Shown: positions 15,495 through 22,166 of the stretch, piece by piece
Layout of the letters: each line of letters opens with the position of its first letter
Position numbering within the stretch: the stretch's first letter is position 1
Source: 66-474 sp035249465
GTDB lineage: Bacteria > Pseudomonadota > Gammaproteobacteria > Xanthomonadales > Rhodanobacteraceae
Reading direction: 5' to 3'
Assembly (NCBI GenBank): GCA_035249465.1
Contig: DATFGL010000044.1
Span: 1 to 24,917, forward strand
DNA: 24,917 nt
The notes under the pieces: generated by a model
Told to the model about the DNA's origin: nothing
Database searches by the model: none
Seen by the model: only the letters and a program-made list of their open reading frames with translations
Position numbers and translations under genes: made by a program

Positions 15495-16949
15495 GTGACC
15501 ATCCTGCAACGGCTCCTCGCGCGGAAAACGGTCGGCGATGCCGCGGCCACGGACGACGTGCACGGCGGCGTGCAGTTGCGCCGCACGCTCGGCCCATGGG
15601 GATTGACCGCCCTCGGCATCGGCGCGGTGATCGGCGGTGGCATCTTCGTGATCACCGGGCAGGCTGCCGCCGAACATGCGGGGCCCGCGGTGTTGCTGTC
15701 GTTCGTGATCGCCGCGGTCTGCTGCAGCTTCACCGCATTGTGCTACGCCGAGTTCGCGACGCTGATCCCGATGTCGGGAAGCTCGTATTCCTACGCGTAC
15801 GCGACGCTGGGCGAGTTCGCAGCATGGTTCATCGGCTGGAACATGGTGCTGGAATACGGCGTTTCGGCGTCGGCCGTGGCGGTGAGCTGGACGGGCTATT
15901 TCAGAAGCCTGGTCGAACACATGGGGTTCCACCTGTCGCCCGCACTTATCAATGCGCCCATCGCGTTCGAGAACGGGCACCTCATCACGACGGGCGCGTT
16001 GTTCAACCTGCCCGCCGTGATGCTGGTGCTGGCACTCACGTGGCTGTGCTACGTGGGCATACGCGAATCGAGCGGCGTCAACACCGCGATCGTGATCCTG
16101 AAGGTCACGCTGATCATCATCGTGATCGTGGCGGGCTGGCATTACGTGAATCCGGACTTGTGGCATCCGTTCATCCCGCCCGCGCAAGGTCCGGAAAAAT
16201 ACGGCTGGGGCGGCATCATGCGTGCGGCGACACTGGTGTTCTTCGCCTACATCGGCTTCGAGGCGACCTCCACCGCGGCGCAGGAAGCCAAGAATCCGCA
16301 ACGCGACCTGCCGATCGGCACGCTGGCCTCGCTGGCGATCTGCACCGTGCTGTATGTGGCCATGGCCGCCGTGCTGACGGGATTGATTCCGTTCACGCAG
16401 CTCGGCACCTCCGAACCCGTCGTGACCGCGGTGGCGGCGCACCCACAGCTCAACTGGCTGCGCTGGCTGGTGGAGATCGGCGCACTGCTGGGATTGTCGT
16501 CCGTGGTGCTGGTGATGATCATCGCGCAGCCGCGCATCTTCATGATCATGGGCCGCGATGGCATGCTGCCGCCGGTGTTCTCGAAGCTGCACCCGCGTTA
16601 TCGCACGCCGCACGTCAACACGCTGATCACCGGCGCCGGCATTGCGCTGCTGGCAGCCGTGTTCCCGCTGGACGTGCTGGGCGACCTGGTATCGATGGGC
16701 ACGCTGCTGGCGTTCGTCGCGGTCTGCGCGGGCGTACTGATCCTGCGCCACACGCGACCAGAACTGCCACGCACGTTTCGCGTGCCGTGGGCCGGCGTCA
16801 CCTGCACGCTCGGCGTGCTGAGCTGCCTGATGCTGCTGTACTGGGAGAACTGGTACAACTGGACGCTGATGGGTTTGTGGACGCTGCTGGGCTTCGTGAT
16901 CTACTTCGGCTACGGCTATCGCCACAGCCTGCTGCGCACGACCAAGTGA
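15495..16949 (+). CDS. APC-superfamily amino-acid permease (CAT-like), second of tandem pair
   Basis: This is a 484-residue paralogue of the preceding gene. It shares GIGAVIGGGIFVIT, PMSGSSYSYAYATLGE, FFAYIGFEATSTAAQEAKNP and GRDGMLPPVFSKLHPRY in the same order. About 12 hydrophobic helices indicate an inner-membrane amino-acid/proton symporter of the CAT-like group. The start is a GTG at 15495, with a G-rich stretch (GCGGGG) upstream that is a poor Shine-Dalgarno. The pair probably arose by tandem duplication and has diverged clearly, so the two may differ in substrate. Nothing in the neighbourhood names the substrate. Confidence 0.9.
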   Translation: MTILQRLLARKTVGDAAATDDVHGGVQLRRTLGPWGLTALGIGAVIGGGIFVITGQAAAEHAGPAVLLSFVIAAVCCSFTALCYAEFATLIPMSGSSYSYAYATLGEFAAWFIGWNMVLEYGVSASAVAVSWTGYFRSLVEHMGFHLSPALINAPIAFENGHLITTGALFNLPAVMLVLALTWLCYVGIRESSGVNTAIVILKVTLIIIVIVAGWHYVNPDLWHPFIPPAQGPEKYGWGGIMRAATLVFFAYIGFEATSTAAQEAKNPQRDLPIGTLASLAICTVLYVAMAAVLTGLIPFTQLGTSEPVVTAVAAHPQLNWLRWLVEIGALLGLSSVVLVMIIAQPRIFMIMGRDGMLPPVFSKLHPRYRTPHVNTLITGAGIALLAAVFPLDVLGDLVSMGTLLAFVAVCAGVLILRHTRPELPRTFRVPWAGVTCTLGVLSCLMLLYWENWYNWTLMGLWTLLGFVIYFGYGYRHSLLRTTK

Positions 16950-17003
16950 GCGGGACCAGCCCGGTCGGCGCGCCCGGCCAGCTGCCTCGTCCATACGCGT
17001 ACG

Positions 17004-17096
17004 TACTGTGGATAACTCTCGAAACAATGAAACATTAACGTTATAAGTAAATGTTTCTGCGAGAGAAAAAATTTAGTTTCGAAATCCGGTTTGTCA
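17004..17096. other. AT-rich island with DnaA-box 9-mer, inverted repeat and minus-strand promoter
   Basis: This stretch is visibly AT-rich against a GC-rich background. TGTGGATAA (17007-17015) is the exact complement of the DnaA box TTATCCACA. An imperfect inverted repeat spans 17016-17065: CTCTCG with CGAGAG, and AAACATT (17030-17036) with AATGTTT (17050-17056), around AACGTT. Read on the minus strand, TTGACA (complement of 17092-17097) and TAAATT with a 16-base spacer form a good sigma-70 promoter. It points towards the inverted repeat and the 3' end of the second permease. Confidence 0.5.
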
Positions 17097-17099
17097 ACC

Positions 17100-17128
17100 T
17101 TGGCCCCCGCCGATCCCCGCGCTATGAT
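17100..17128 (+). promoter_or_regulatory. Possible sigma-70 promoter driving a non-coding transcript
   Basis: TTGGCC (17100-17105) and TATGAT (17123-17128) are 17 bases apart. A start near 17135 would transcribe the structured, gene-free region up to the HiPIP 3' end. Confidence 0.4.
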
Positions 17129-17134
17129 GCGTCC

Positions 17135-17323
17135 TCCGAGGGATTTCCCATTGGCAGTGGACCCCGGACCGTTGCCCGGTGCGGCAGGCGTAGTCAGCTC
17201 CTCCGCTTGCCGTATCCGGGCAGCAACTTGTCTACGCCGCCCTTTCCGCGTTCCCGTACGTTCCTTGCCGAACGCCTGCGAGCAGGCACTCCAGGAATCC
17301 TGAAGAACCGTCGCGAGCAACCC
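17135..17323 (+). ncRNA. Candidate structured RNA in the permease-HiPIP gap
   Basis: No protein-like frame is present here. An 86-base hairpin spans 17153-17238 in three stacked stems: GGCaGTGGAC with GTCTACGCC, GTTG-CCCGG (17171-17179) with CCGGG-cag-CAAC (17216-17227), and CGGCAGGCG (17182-17190) with CGCTTGCCG (17204-17212, one G-U pair). A plausible promoter lies just upstream on the plus strand. It matches no RNA family I can recognise; I could not align it to 6S, 4.5S or tmRNA. The 3' end is unknown and is set at the next hairpin. The opposite strand could also form the structure as a HiPIP 3' UTR. Confidence 0.33.
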
Positions 17324-17360
17324 GACCGTTGCGCCGCGCGCGTTGGCGGGCGCAACGGTC
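17324..17360 (-). terminator. Terminator-like hairpin at the HiPIP 3' end
   Basis: GACCGTTGCGCC and GGCGCAACGGTC are perfect 12-base inverted copies around a 13-base loop. It lies 11 bases beyond the HiPIP stop. On the minus strand it is followed by GGGTTGCTC, not a clear T-tract. It would also stop transcripts coming from the left. Confidence 0.55.
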
Positions 17361-17371
17361 ATGCGACCCGA

Positions 17372-17698
17372 TCAACCCTTGGCCTGGAACCCCGTGCACC
17401 AACCCTTCGCATTGACATCGAAGCCGGGGAAGATCGCGCACGGACCATAGGCCTCTCCGGGTTTGCCCGAAAAGTGCACGCACTTCGAGCAGTCCTGGCC
17501 CGGCTTGTGCGGCGGACCGGCCTTGGTATCGTCCTCGACGTACTTGAGGGCTTTCGCAGTGGCGTTGGTTGCCGCGCTCAAATGCGGCAACGCCGCCCAC
17601 ACGCGGCGCGGCAGTGAACCCAGCAGAACCATCGCGGCAGCGGCGCCACCGGCAAGCTTGAGGAAGCGGCGGCGCGGCGATGCGGTTTCTTCGGTCAT
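17372..17698 (-). CDS. High-potential iron-sulfur protein (HiPIP), Tat-exported
   Basis: A small periplasmic electron carrier with a 4Fe-4S cluster, which passes electrons between respiratory or photosynthetic complexes and terminal acceptors. The 108-residue precursor begins with a twin-arginine signal (RRRFLKLAGG), so it is exported folded. The cluster cysteines are Cys70, Cys73, Cys87 and Cys101, in the HiPIP pattern C-x2-C-x13-C-x13-C, with the typical GWCTGF near the end. Two ATGs are possible, at 17704 and 17698. The strong AAGGAG (complement of 17706-17711) is 7 bases from the second but only 1 base from the first, so 17698 is chosen. It is a single gene, divergent from the mtn operon 113 bases away. 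Confidence 0.93.
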   Translation of the reverse strand: MTEETASPRRRFLKLAGGAAAAMVLLGSLPRRVWAALPHLSAATNATAKALKYVEDDTKAGPPHKPGQDCSKCVHFSGKPGEAYGPCAIFPGFDVNAKGWCTGFQAKG

Positions 17699-17705
17699 AT
17701 CCATA

Positions 17706-17711
17706 CTCCTT
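17706..17711 (-). promoter_or_regulatory. Shine-Dalgarno that fixes the HiPIP start
   Basis: AAGGAG on the minus strand lies 7 bases from the ATG at 17696-17698 and only 1 base from the ATG at 17702-17704. The downstream ATG is therefore the likely start. Confidence 0.75.
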
Positions 17712-17797
17712 GTCGACGGATGAAAGGCGGGCACTGGGCGCATGGTACGCCCGCCACGCGCTGATCGCATCGTTTTTCGGTGCAGGGCACGTGTTAC

Positions 17798-17813
17798 ATT
17801 CAGCCGCCTGAAT
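17798..17813. promoter_or_regulatory. Palindrome at the start of the mtn operon
   Basis: ATTCAG-CCGC-CTGAAT is a perfect 6+6 inverted repeat. It overlaps a possible -10 (TACATT, 17795-17800) and the first candidate ATG of mtnB (17812). Position and symmetry suit a repressor site. If so, translation may really begin at GTG 17821 or ATG 17830. Confidence 0.35.
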
Positions 17814-18477
17814 GATCGCCGTGACGGACATGCCACTCGCGCCCGCACAACTCGCCGAACGCCTGCGTGCCTGCGGCACGGAAATCGCGCAGGCCGGCAC
17901 TGAGCTTGCGGCGCGCGGCTGGACGCCGGCCACCAGCGGCAATTTCTCGATGCGCATCGACGGCGACACCGCCGCCATGACGATTTCCGGCCGCGACAAG
18001 GGAGCGCTGACACCGTCCGACGTGATGGCGGTGGCGCTCGACGGCCGACCGCTGGATCCGTCGCAGCGTCCATCCGCGGAAACCGCCCTGCACCTCCAGA
18101 TATACCGCCGCAAACCCGATGCCGGTGCGGTGCTGCACACGCATTCGCACAACCAGACGGTCGCCTCCCGGCTGTTCGCGCCGCAAGGCATGCTGGCGCT
18201 GCGCGGATGGGAATTGCAGAAGGCCGTGACCGGCTACACCACCCACGAAAGCGAGCTGGACGTGCCGGTGTTCCAGAACTCGCAGGACATGCGCGATATC
18301 GAATCGAGGGTCGATGCATGGATCGACGCCGACCGCCCGCTGCACGCCTATCTCATCGAAGGGCACGGCCTTTACACTTGGGGCCGCAACATGCCTGAGG
18401 CGAAGCGCCATCTCGAGGCGCTGGAATTCCTGCTGGCTTGCGAACTCGATCTGATCCGTCTCGGAGGCATCCCATGA
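17812..18477 (+). CDS. mtnB: Methylthioribulose-1-phosphate dehydratase
   Basis: MtnB removes water from methylthioribulose-1-phosphate in the methionine salvage pathway. It is a class II aldolase/adducin fold protein of 221 residues. TSGNFS (41-46) is the phosphate-binding loop. Zinc ligands are His109 and His111 in LHTHSHNQ, and His185 in EGHGLYTWG. Three starts are possible: ATG 17812, GTG 17821 and ATG 17830. None has a good Shine-Dalgarno, and all keep the whole domain. It is the first gene of a seven-gene plus-strand operon, and its TGA overlaps the mtnD ATG as ATGA, so the two are translationally coupled. Confidence 0.93.
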   Translation: MIAVTDMPLAPAQLAERLRACGTEIAQAGTELAARGWTPATSGNFSMRIDGDTAAMTISGRDKGALTPSDVMAVALDGRPLDPSQRPSAETALHLQIYRRKPDAGAVLHTHSHNQTVASRLFAPQGMLALRGWELQKAVTGYTTHESELDVPVFQNSQDMRDIESRVDAWIDADRPLHAYLIEGHGLYTWGRNMPEAKRHLEALEFLLACELDLIRLGGIP

Positions 18478-19019
18478 GCCGTCTGCGCGTGTACGACCAG
18501 CACGACCCCGCACGCCCGCTGGCCACCGAATCGGATCATGCCGCGATCGCCCGCACGCTGGGCGGGGTCGGCGTCCGCTTCGAGCGCTGGGAAGCCTCCA
18601 AGCCGATCGCTCCGGGTGCGCCCCAGGATGAAGTCATCGCCGCATACAAGGAGGACATCGACCGCCTGAAGCAGGAAAAGGGCTATCAGGCGGTGGACGT
18701 GATCTCGTTGACGGCGGACCACCCGCAAAAGGCCGCACTGCGCCAGAAGTTCCTGTCCGAGCACACGCACTCCGAAGACGAGGTACGTTTTTTCGTCGCG
18801 GGCCAGGGCCAGTTCACGCTGCACATCGGCGGGCGCATCTATGACGTATTGTGCGAACAGGGTGACCTGATCGGCGTACCGGACGGCACCCGCCACTGGT
18901 TCGACATGGGCCCGAACCCGCATTTCGTAGCAATTCGCCTGTTCACGAACCCGGAAGGCTGGGTGGCGAATTTCACCGGCGAAGACATCGCCGAGCGCTT
19001 CCCGCGCTTCGAAAACTGA
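18474..19019 (+). CDS. mtnD: Acireductone dioxygenase
   Basis: MtnD oxidises acireductone; the Fe form gives the keto acid precursor of methionine and formate, while the Ni form gives CO and methylthiopropionate. The 181-residue cupin-type protein carries metal ligands His97, His99 and Glu103 (HTHSEDEVRFF), with His141 in GTRHWFDMG. The length is that of bacterial ARDs. It overlaps mtnB by four bases. The following gene is not mtnC but a membrane PH-domain gene 18 bases downstream. Confidence 0.95.
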   Translation: MSRLRVYDQHDPARPLATESDHAAIARTLGGVGVRFERWEASKPIAPGAPQDEVIAAYKEDIDRLKQEKGYQAVDVISLTADHPQKAALRQKFLSEHTHSEDEVRFFVAGQGQFTLHIGGRIYDVLCEQGDLIGVPDGTRHWFDMGPNPHFVAIRLFTNPEGWVANFTGEDIAERFPRFEN

Positions 19020-19037
19020 ATCCGGAACGAAACATCC

Positions 19038-19523
19038 ATGTCCTATCTGCAGCAATCGCTGGCGCCAGGCGAGACCATCGTGGCGGTATTCAAGCTGCAC
19101 TGGTTCATGTGGATCCGTTTCTGGGTAGCGATCGCGCTGGGCGTCATCGCGGTCATCGCGTTGTCGATCGCGCAAATCCCGTGGGCGGCAGTCGCCGCGG
19201 GCGTACTCACCCTGCTTGTCGCCGGGCACCAGTGGTTATGGCTGCGCGCGATCGAGCAAGGCGTCACCAACCGGCGCGTGGTACGCAAGACCGGCATCGT
19301 GTCGCGCATGACCACCGAGCTGAGGCTGGCCTCGATCGAAACCGTGGACCTGCGCCAGAGCTTCTGGGGCCGCGTCTTCGGCTATGGCAACGTGGAGATC
19401 ACCGGACGCGGCGAGACCGCGATGGTGCTCGACCGCATCGCGCGCCCGGTGGAAGTGAAACGCGAGATCGAGAGCGCCTATTCCGCCCACATCGAAACGC
19501 AGCAGCCCGGCGCCACGGCATGA
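19038..19523 (+). CDS. Membrane-anchored bacterial PH-domain protein (YdbS/bPH2-like)
   Basis: The 161-residue product begins with a short cytoplasmic segment (YLQQSLAPGE), then two closely spaced hydrophobic helices (about residues 22-64). A bPH2-type domain follows: VTNRRVVRKTGIVSRMTTEL, then ASIETVDLRQSFWGRVFGYG, then VEITGRG and a closing helix (RPVEVKREIESAY). Proteins of this family lie in the inner membrane, and their biochemical function is mostly unknown. It sits between mtnD and mtnC, and its TGA overlaps the mtnC ATG (ATGA), so it is made with the methionine-salvage enzymes. No member of the pathway requires a membrane protein, so its role is open. Confidence 0.87.
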   Translation: MSYLQQSLAPGETIVAVFKLHWFMWIRFWVAIALGVIAVIALSIAQIPWAAVAAGVLTLLVAGHQWLWLRAIEQGVTNRRVVRKTGIVSRMTTELRLASIETVDLRQSFWGRVFGYGNVEITGRGETAMVLDRIARPVEVKREIESAYSAHIETQQPGATA

Positions 19524-20224
19524 GCGGGGCGCAGGCAAGCGGCGTCCGCGCCGTGCTTACCGATATTGAAGGCACCACCAGTTCGATCGCGTTCGTCAAG
19601 GATGTGCTGTTTCCGTACGCGCGCGAGCGCCTGCCGGGGTTCATCGAAGCGCGCGGCGACGATCCGTCGGTCGCCCGCTGGCTCGACGCCACCGCGCGCG
19701 AGGCGGGTATCGACGATCCGCATTCGTGGCGCGTCATCGACACCTTGATGCGCTGGATCGACGAGGACCGCAAGGCCACGCCGCTCAAGGCGCTGCAGGG
19801 CATGATCTGGAAGGCCGGCTACGAAGCCGGCGATTACAAGGCACACGTTTACGCCGAGGTACCAGCGAAGCTGCGCGAGTGGAAGGCGCGCGGACTGAAG
19901 CTGTACGTGTACTCGTCCGGCTCGGTGCCCGCGCAGAAACTGCTCTTCGGTCATACCGAAGCGGGCGATCTCGCCCCGTTGTTCGACGGCTGGTTCGACA
20001 CCGAGGTCGGCGGCAAGCGCGAGCGCGGTTCGTACCTGCGCATCGCCGAGGCGATCGGGCTGGCGCCGCCCGACATCCTGTTCCTCTCCGATATCGGCGC
20101 CGAGCTCGAAGCCGCGCACGGCGCGGGCATGCAGGTCATCCAGTTGTGCCGGCCCCCGGGGTGCTGTCCCGAAACGGGCGCGCATCCGTGCGCCGCGGAT
20201 TTTGACGCCATCACGATCACATGA
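19520..20224 (+). CDS. mtnC: Enolase-phosphatase E1
   Basis: MtnC enolises and then dephosphorylates diketo-methylthiopentane phosphate to acireductone, the substrate of MtnD. The 234-residue HAD-family protein has the nucleophile motif TDIEGTTSSI with Asp15 and Glu17, a conserved LKALQGMIWKAGYEAGDYK cap segment, motif II VYSSGS, and the C-terminal FLSDIGAE motif with its acidic pair. The length agrees with bacterial E1 enzymes. The start ATG overlaps the stop of the PH gene, and its own stop overlaps the ATG of the C13 peptidase gene, both as ATGA. Confidence 0.95.
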   Translation: MSGAQASGVRAVLTDIEGTTSSIAFVKDVLFPYARERLPGFIEARGDDPSVARWLDATAREAGIDDPHSWRVIDTLMRWIDEDRKATPLKALQGMIWKAGYEAGDYKAHVYAEVPAKLREWKARGLKLYVYSSGSVPAQKLLFGHTEAGDLAPLFDGWFDTEVGGKRERGSYLRIAEAIGLAPPDILFLSDIGAELEAAHGAGMQVIQLCRPPGCCPETGAHPCAADFDAITIT

Positions 20225-21273
20225 AACGATTCGCGCTGATCCTGCTGCCATTCCTTGCATTCGCCGCGGGCGCGCTCGCGGTGGCGGGTTGGCACGACGT
20301 GCAGGCGCGGCACGCACTTGCCGGTCACGGCGCCGCGCCTGACGTCTCGCGAATGTTCGCGGCGTCGCCCGAATCGGTGGCGGACGACCCCGGCAGCGCG
20401 GACGACGCCTCTGCTTCCGGGTTGTTGTCCGACACCGACTGGCCGGACAACGCCCCCACGCCCGAGCAGGTGATCTACGCGCAACCCGGGCTGCTGGATC
20501 GTGAAACCGCCCGCCTGAAGCCGCGCACGCCCGGCAGGGTTAACCTGTACGCCATCGTGTTCGCGGGCGACGGCAGCCAGAACGTCTTTCGCAACGAGGC
20601 CGAATACTTCGACAAGCTGTTCTCGAAGCGTCTCGGCGCAGACGGGCACGTGCTCGTACTCGAAAACAATCCCGCCTCGCTGACCACGCGTCCGCTCGCC
20701 ACGTGGAGCAATCTCGAAGACGCGCTCGATGCGGTCGCGTCGAAAATGGACATGACGCAGGATATCCTGCTTGTGTATTTCACCACACACGGCAGCGAGG
20801 ACCACACCCTGCTGGTGGACATGGATCCCTTGCCGCTGGACCAGATCGGCGCGACCGACCTGCCCGGCATCCTTGCCGAGCACCCGTTCAAGTACAAAGT
20901 GGTGATCGTGAATGCTTGTTATTCCGGCGGCTTCATTCCGCCCCTGAAAAGCGCCGACACCATGATCATCACGGCCGCACGCGCCGACCGTTCCTCGTTC
21001 GGTTGCGGTGAACAATCCGAGCTCACCTGGTTCGGGCACGCGTTACTGGTCGACGCGCTGAACAAGACCGACGATTTCCGGCAGGCCTTCAAGCTTGCCA
21101 GCACGCAAGTCGCGGCCTGGGAAAAGCGTGACCGCTACGAGCCTTCCGAGCCGCAGATTTCCGCGGGGAACGGCATCGCAGCGCAGCTCGCGAGGTGGCG
21201 CGAGGGCTTCAAGCCCGGGCCGGCGATGCCGTTCGCGCCGGCCCCTGCCGTTTCGACGAACCCGGCGCGATGA
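20221..21273 (+). CDS. C13-family (legumain/caspase-fold) cysteine peptidase
   Basis: The 350-residue product begins with a hydrophobic N-terminal signal or anchor (residues 1-23), followed by a low-complexity acidic linker to about residue 100. The peptidase C13 core follows. The catalytic pair is visible: His190 in VYFTTHGS and Cys233 in VIVNACYSGGF, each at the end of a hydrophobic strand as in the CD clan. The start of the core shows NLYAIVFAGDGSQNVFRNE. It is probably in the periplasm or tethered to the inner membrane. The C-terminus is Pro/Ala-rich. Specificity cannot be read; C13 enzymes often cut after Asn or Asp. It is joined to mtnC and to the next gene by ATGA overlaps. Confidence 0.85.
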   Translation: MKRFALILLPFLAFAAGALAVAGWHDVQARHALAGHGAAPDVSRMFAASPESVADDPGSADDASASGLLSDTDWPDNAPTPEQVIYAQPGLLDRETARLKPRTPGRVNLYAIVFAGDGSQNVFRNEAEYFDKLFSKRLGADGHVLVLENNPASLTTRPLATWSNLEDALDAVASKMDMTQDILLVYFTTHGSEDHTLLVDMDPLPLDQIGATDLPGILAEHPFKYKVVIVNACYSGGFIPPLKSADTMIITAARADRSSFGCGEQSELTWFGHALLVDALNKTDDFRQAFKLASTQVAAWEKRDRYEPSEPQISAGNGIAAQLARWREGFKPGPAMPFAPAPAVSTNPAR

Positions 21274-22166
21274 GCGAACCCGCGCTGGTCATCCTGGCCG
21301 CCGGGCTCGGCAGCCGCTACGGCGACGCCAAGCAGGTCGCGGGTGTCGGCCCGAGCGGCGAGTGGCTGCTGGAATACGCGATCCACGACGCACTCGCGGC
21401 GGGCTTCACCCAGATCGTGATGGTCATCCGCGCATCCTTGCGCGAAACCCTGCAGGCTCGCCTGACGCCGCACCTGCGGGGGTGTGCTGTCCTGCACTTC
21501 GTCGTGCAAACGCCCGGCCAGGTTCCCGCGGGGTGCCGCACGCCGGCCGATCGCGGCAAACCGCTGGGCACCGGTCACGCGCTGTGGTGTTGCACGCTGC
21601 TGCTGCAGGGACCGTTCGCGGTCATCAACGCGGATGACTATTACGGTCACGACGCGTTTCACCTGCTTGCCGCACATTTTCGCAACAGTGCGCAGCCCGC
21701 GATGATCGGCTATCGGCTCGCCGCGACGCTGTCCAGCCATGGCGGCGTCAACCGCGGCGTATGCCGCGTCAGCGCCGATGGCCATCTCGAAGACGTCACG
21801 GAATTCATTGGCATCGCCGCGTGCGATGGCGTGCTCACCGGCGTGGGGCCCGACGGCGCGCGCAAGACGCTGGCGCCCGACGCCGTGGTGTCGCTCAACT
21901 GCTGGGGGCTGCGGCCCGACCTGCTGCCGGATCTGGAAGACGGCCTGCGCGAGTTCCTCGCACATGCCGGTGCAAGGGACGAGTACTTTCTGCCGCACGC
22001 GATCACGGCGCACCTCGCGAAGCGTCGTCAATCGCTTTTCGTCCTGCCCTCCGGGGACACATGGCTGGGGCTTACTTATCCCGACGACCGTTTCAGCGTG
22101 GCCAGCGCGATTGCGGCGCTGCACACGGAAGGCGTCTATCCAACTCCATTGTGGCCGGACGCATGA
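21270..22166 (+). CDS. Sugar-1-phosphate nucleotidyltransferase
   Basis: A 298-residue NTP_transferase-fold protein. The start shows VILAAGLGSRYGDAKQV, the nucleotide-binding G-x-G-x-R loop with a Lys a few residues on, then GPSGEWLLEYAIHDALAAGF. A later NADDYYG is the metal-binding Asp motif. This form, with GPxGE and the AIHDA/GF helix, is the type often found beside a NahK-like sugar kinase, where the two would make an NDP-sugar. The exact sugar and nucleotide are unknown. The ATG at 21270 overlaps the C13 stop as ATGA; a frame from 21195 adds an unrelated leader. The following kinase overlaps it in the same way. Confidence 0.88.
   Translation: MSEPALVILAAGLGSRYGDAKQVAGVGPSGEWLLEYAIHDALAAGFTQIVMVIRASLRETLQARLTPHLRGCAVLHFVVQTPGQVPAGCRTPADRGKPLGTGHALWCCTLLLQGPFAVINADDYYGHDAFHLLAAHFRNSAQPAMIGYRLAATLSSHGGVNRGVCRVSADGHLEDVTEFIGIAACDGVLTGVGPDGARKTLAPDAVVSLNCWGLRPDLLPDLEDGLREFLAHAGARDEYFLPHAITAHLAKRRQSLFVLPSGDTWLGLTYPDDRFSVASAIAALHTEGVYPTPLWPDA

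Noticed and set aside
13637..15733. 698-residue open frame on the minus strand
   Set aside because: Antisense to the first permease and the efpL end; His/Asp/Arg-rich composition with no recognisable motif.
15375..17027. 550-residue open frame on the minus strand
   Set aside because: Antisense to the second permease; typical of GC-rich DNA, no domain pattern.
17004..17100. Replication origin
   Set aside because: Only one DnaA box was found and no dnaA, dnaN or other origin genes are adjacent; a lone box in an AT-rich patch is not enough.
17135..17323. 6S RNA (ssrS)
   Set aside because: The length is suitable but I could not find the conserved 6S sequence blocks or a closing stem, so it is listed only as an unassigned structured RNA.
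18474..19019. A second cupin (7802-8323) as an acireductone dioxygenase
   Set aside because: The cupin in the liu operon lacks the ARD signature, whereas mtnD carries all ARD ligands; they are different cupin families.
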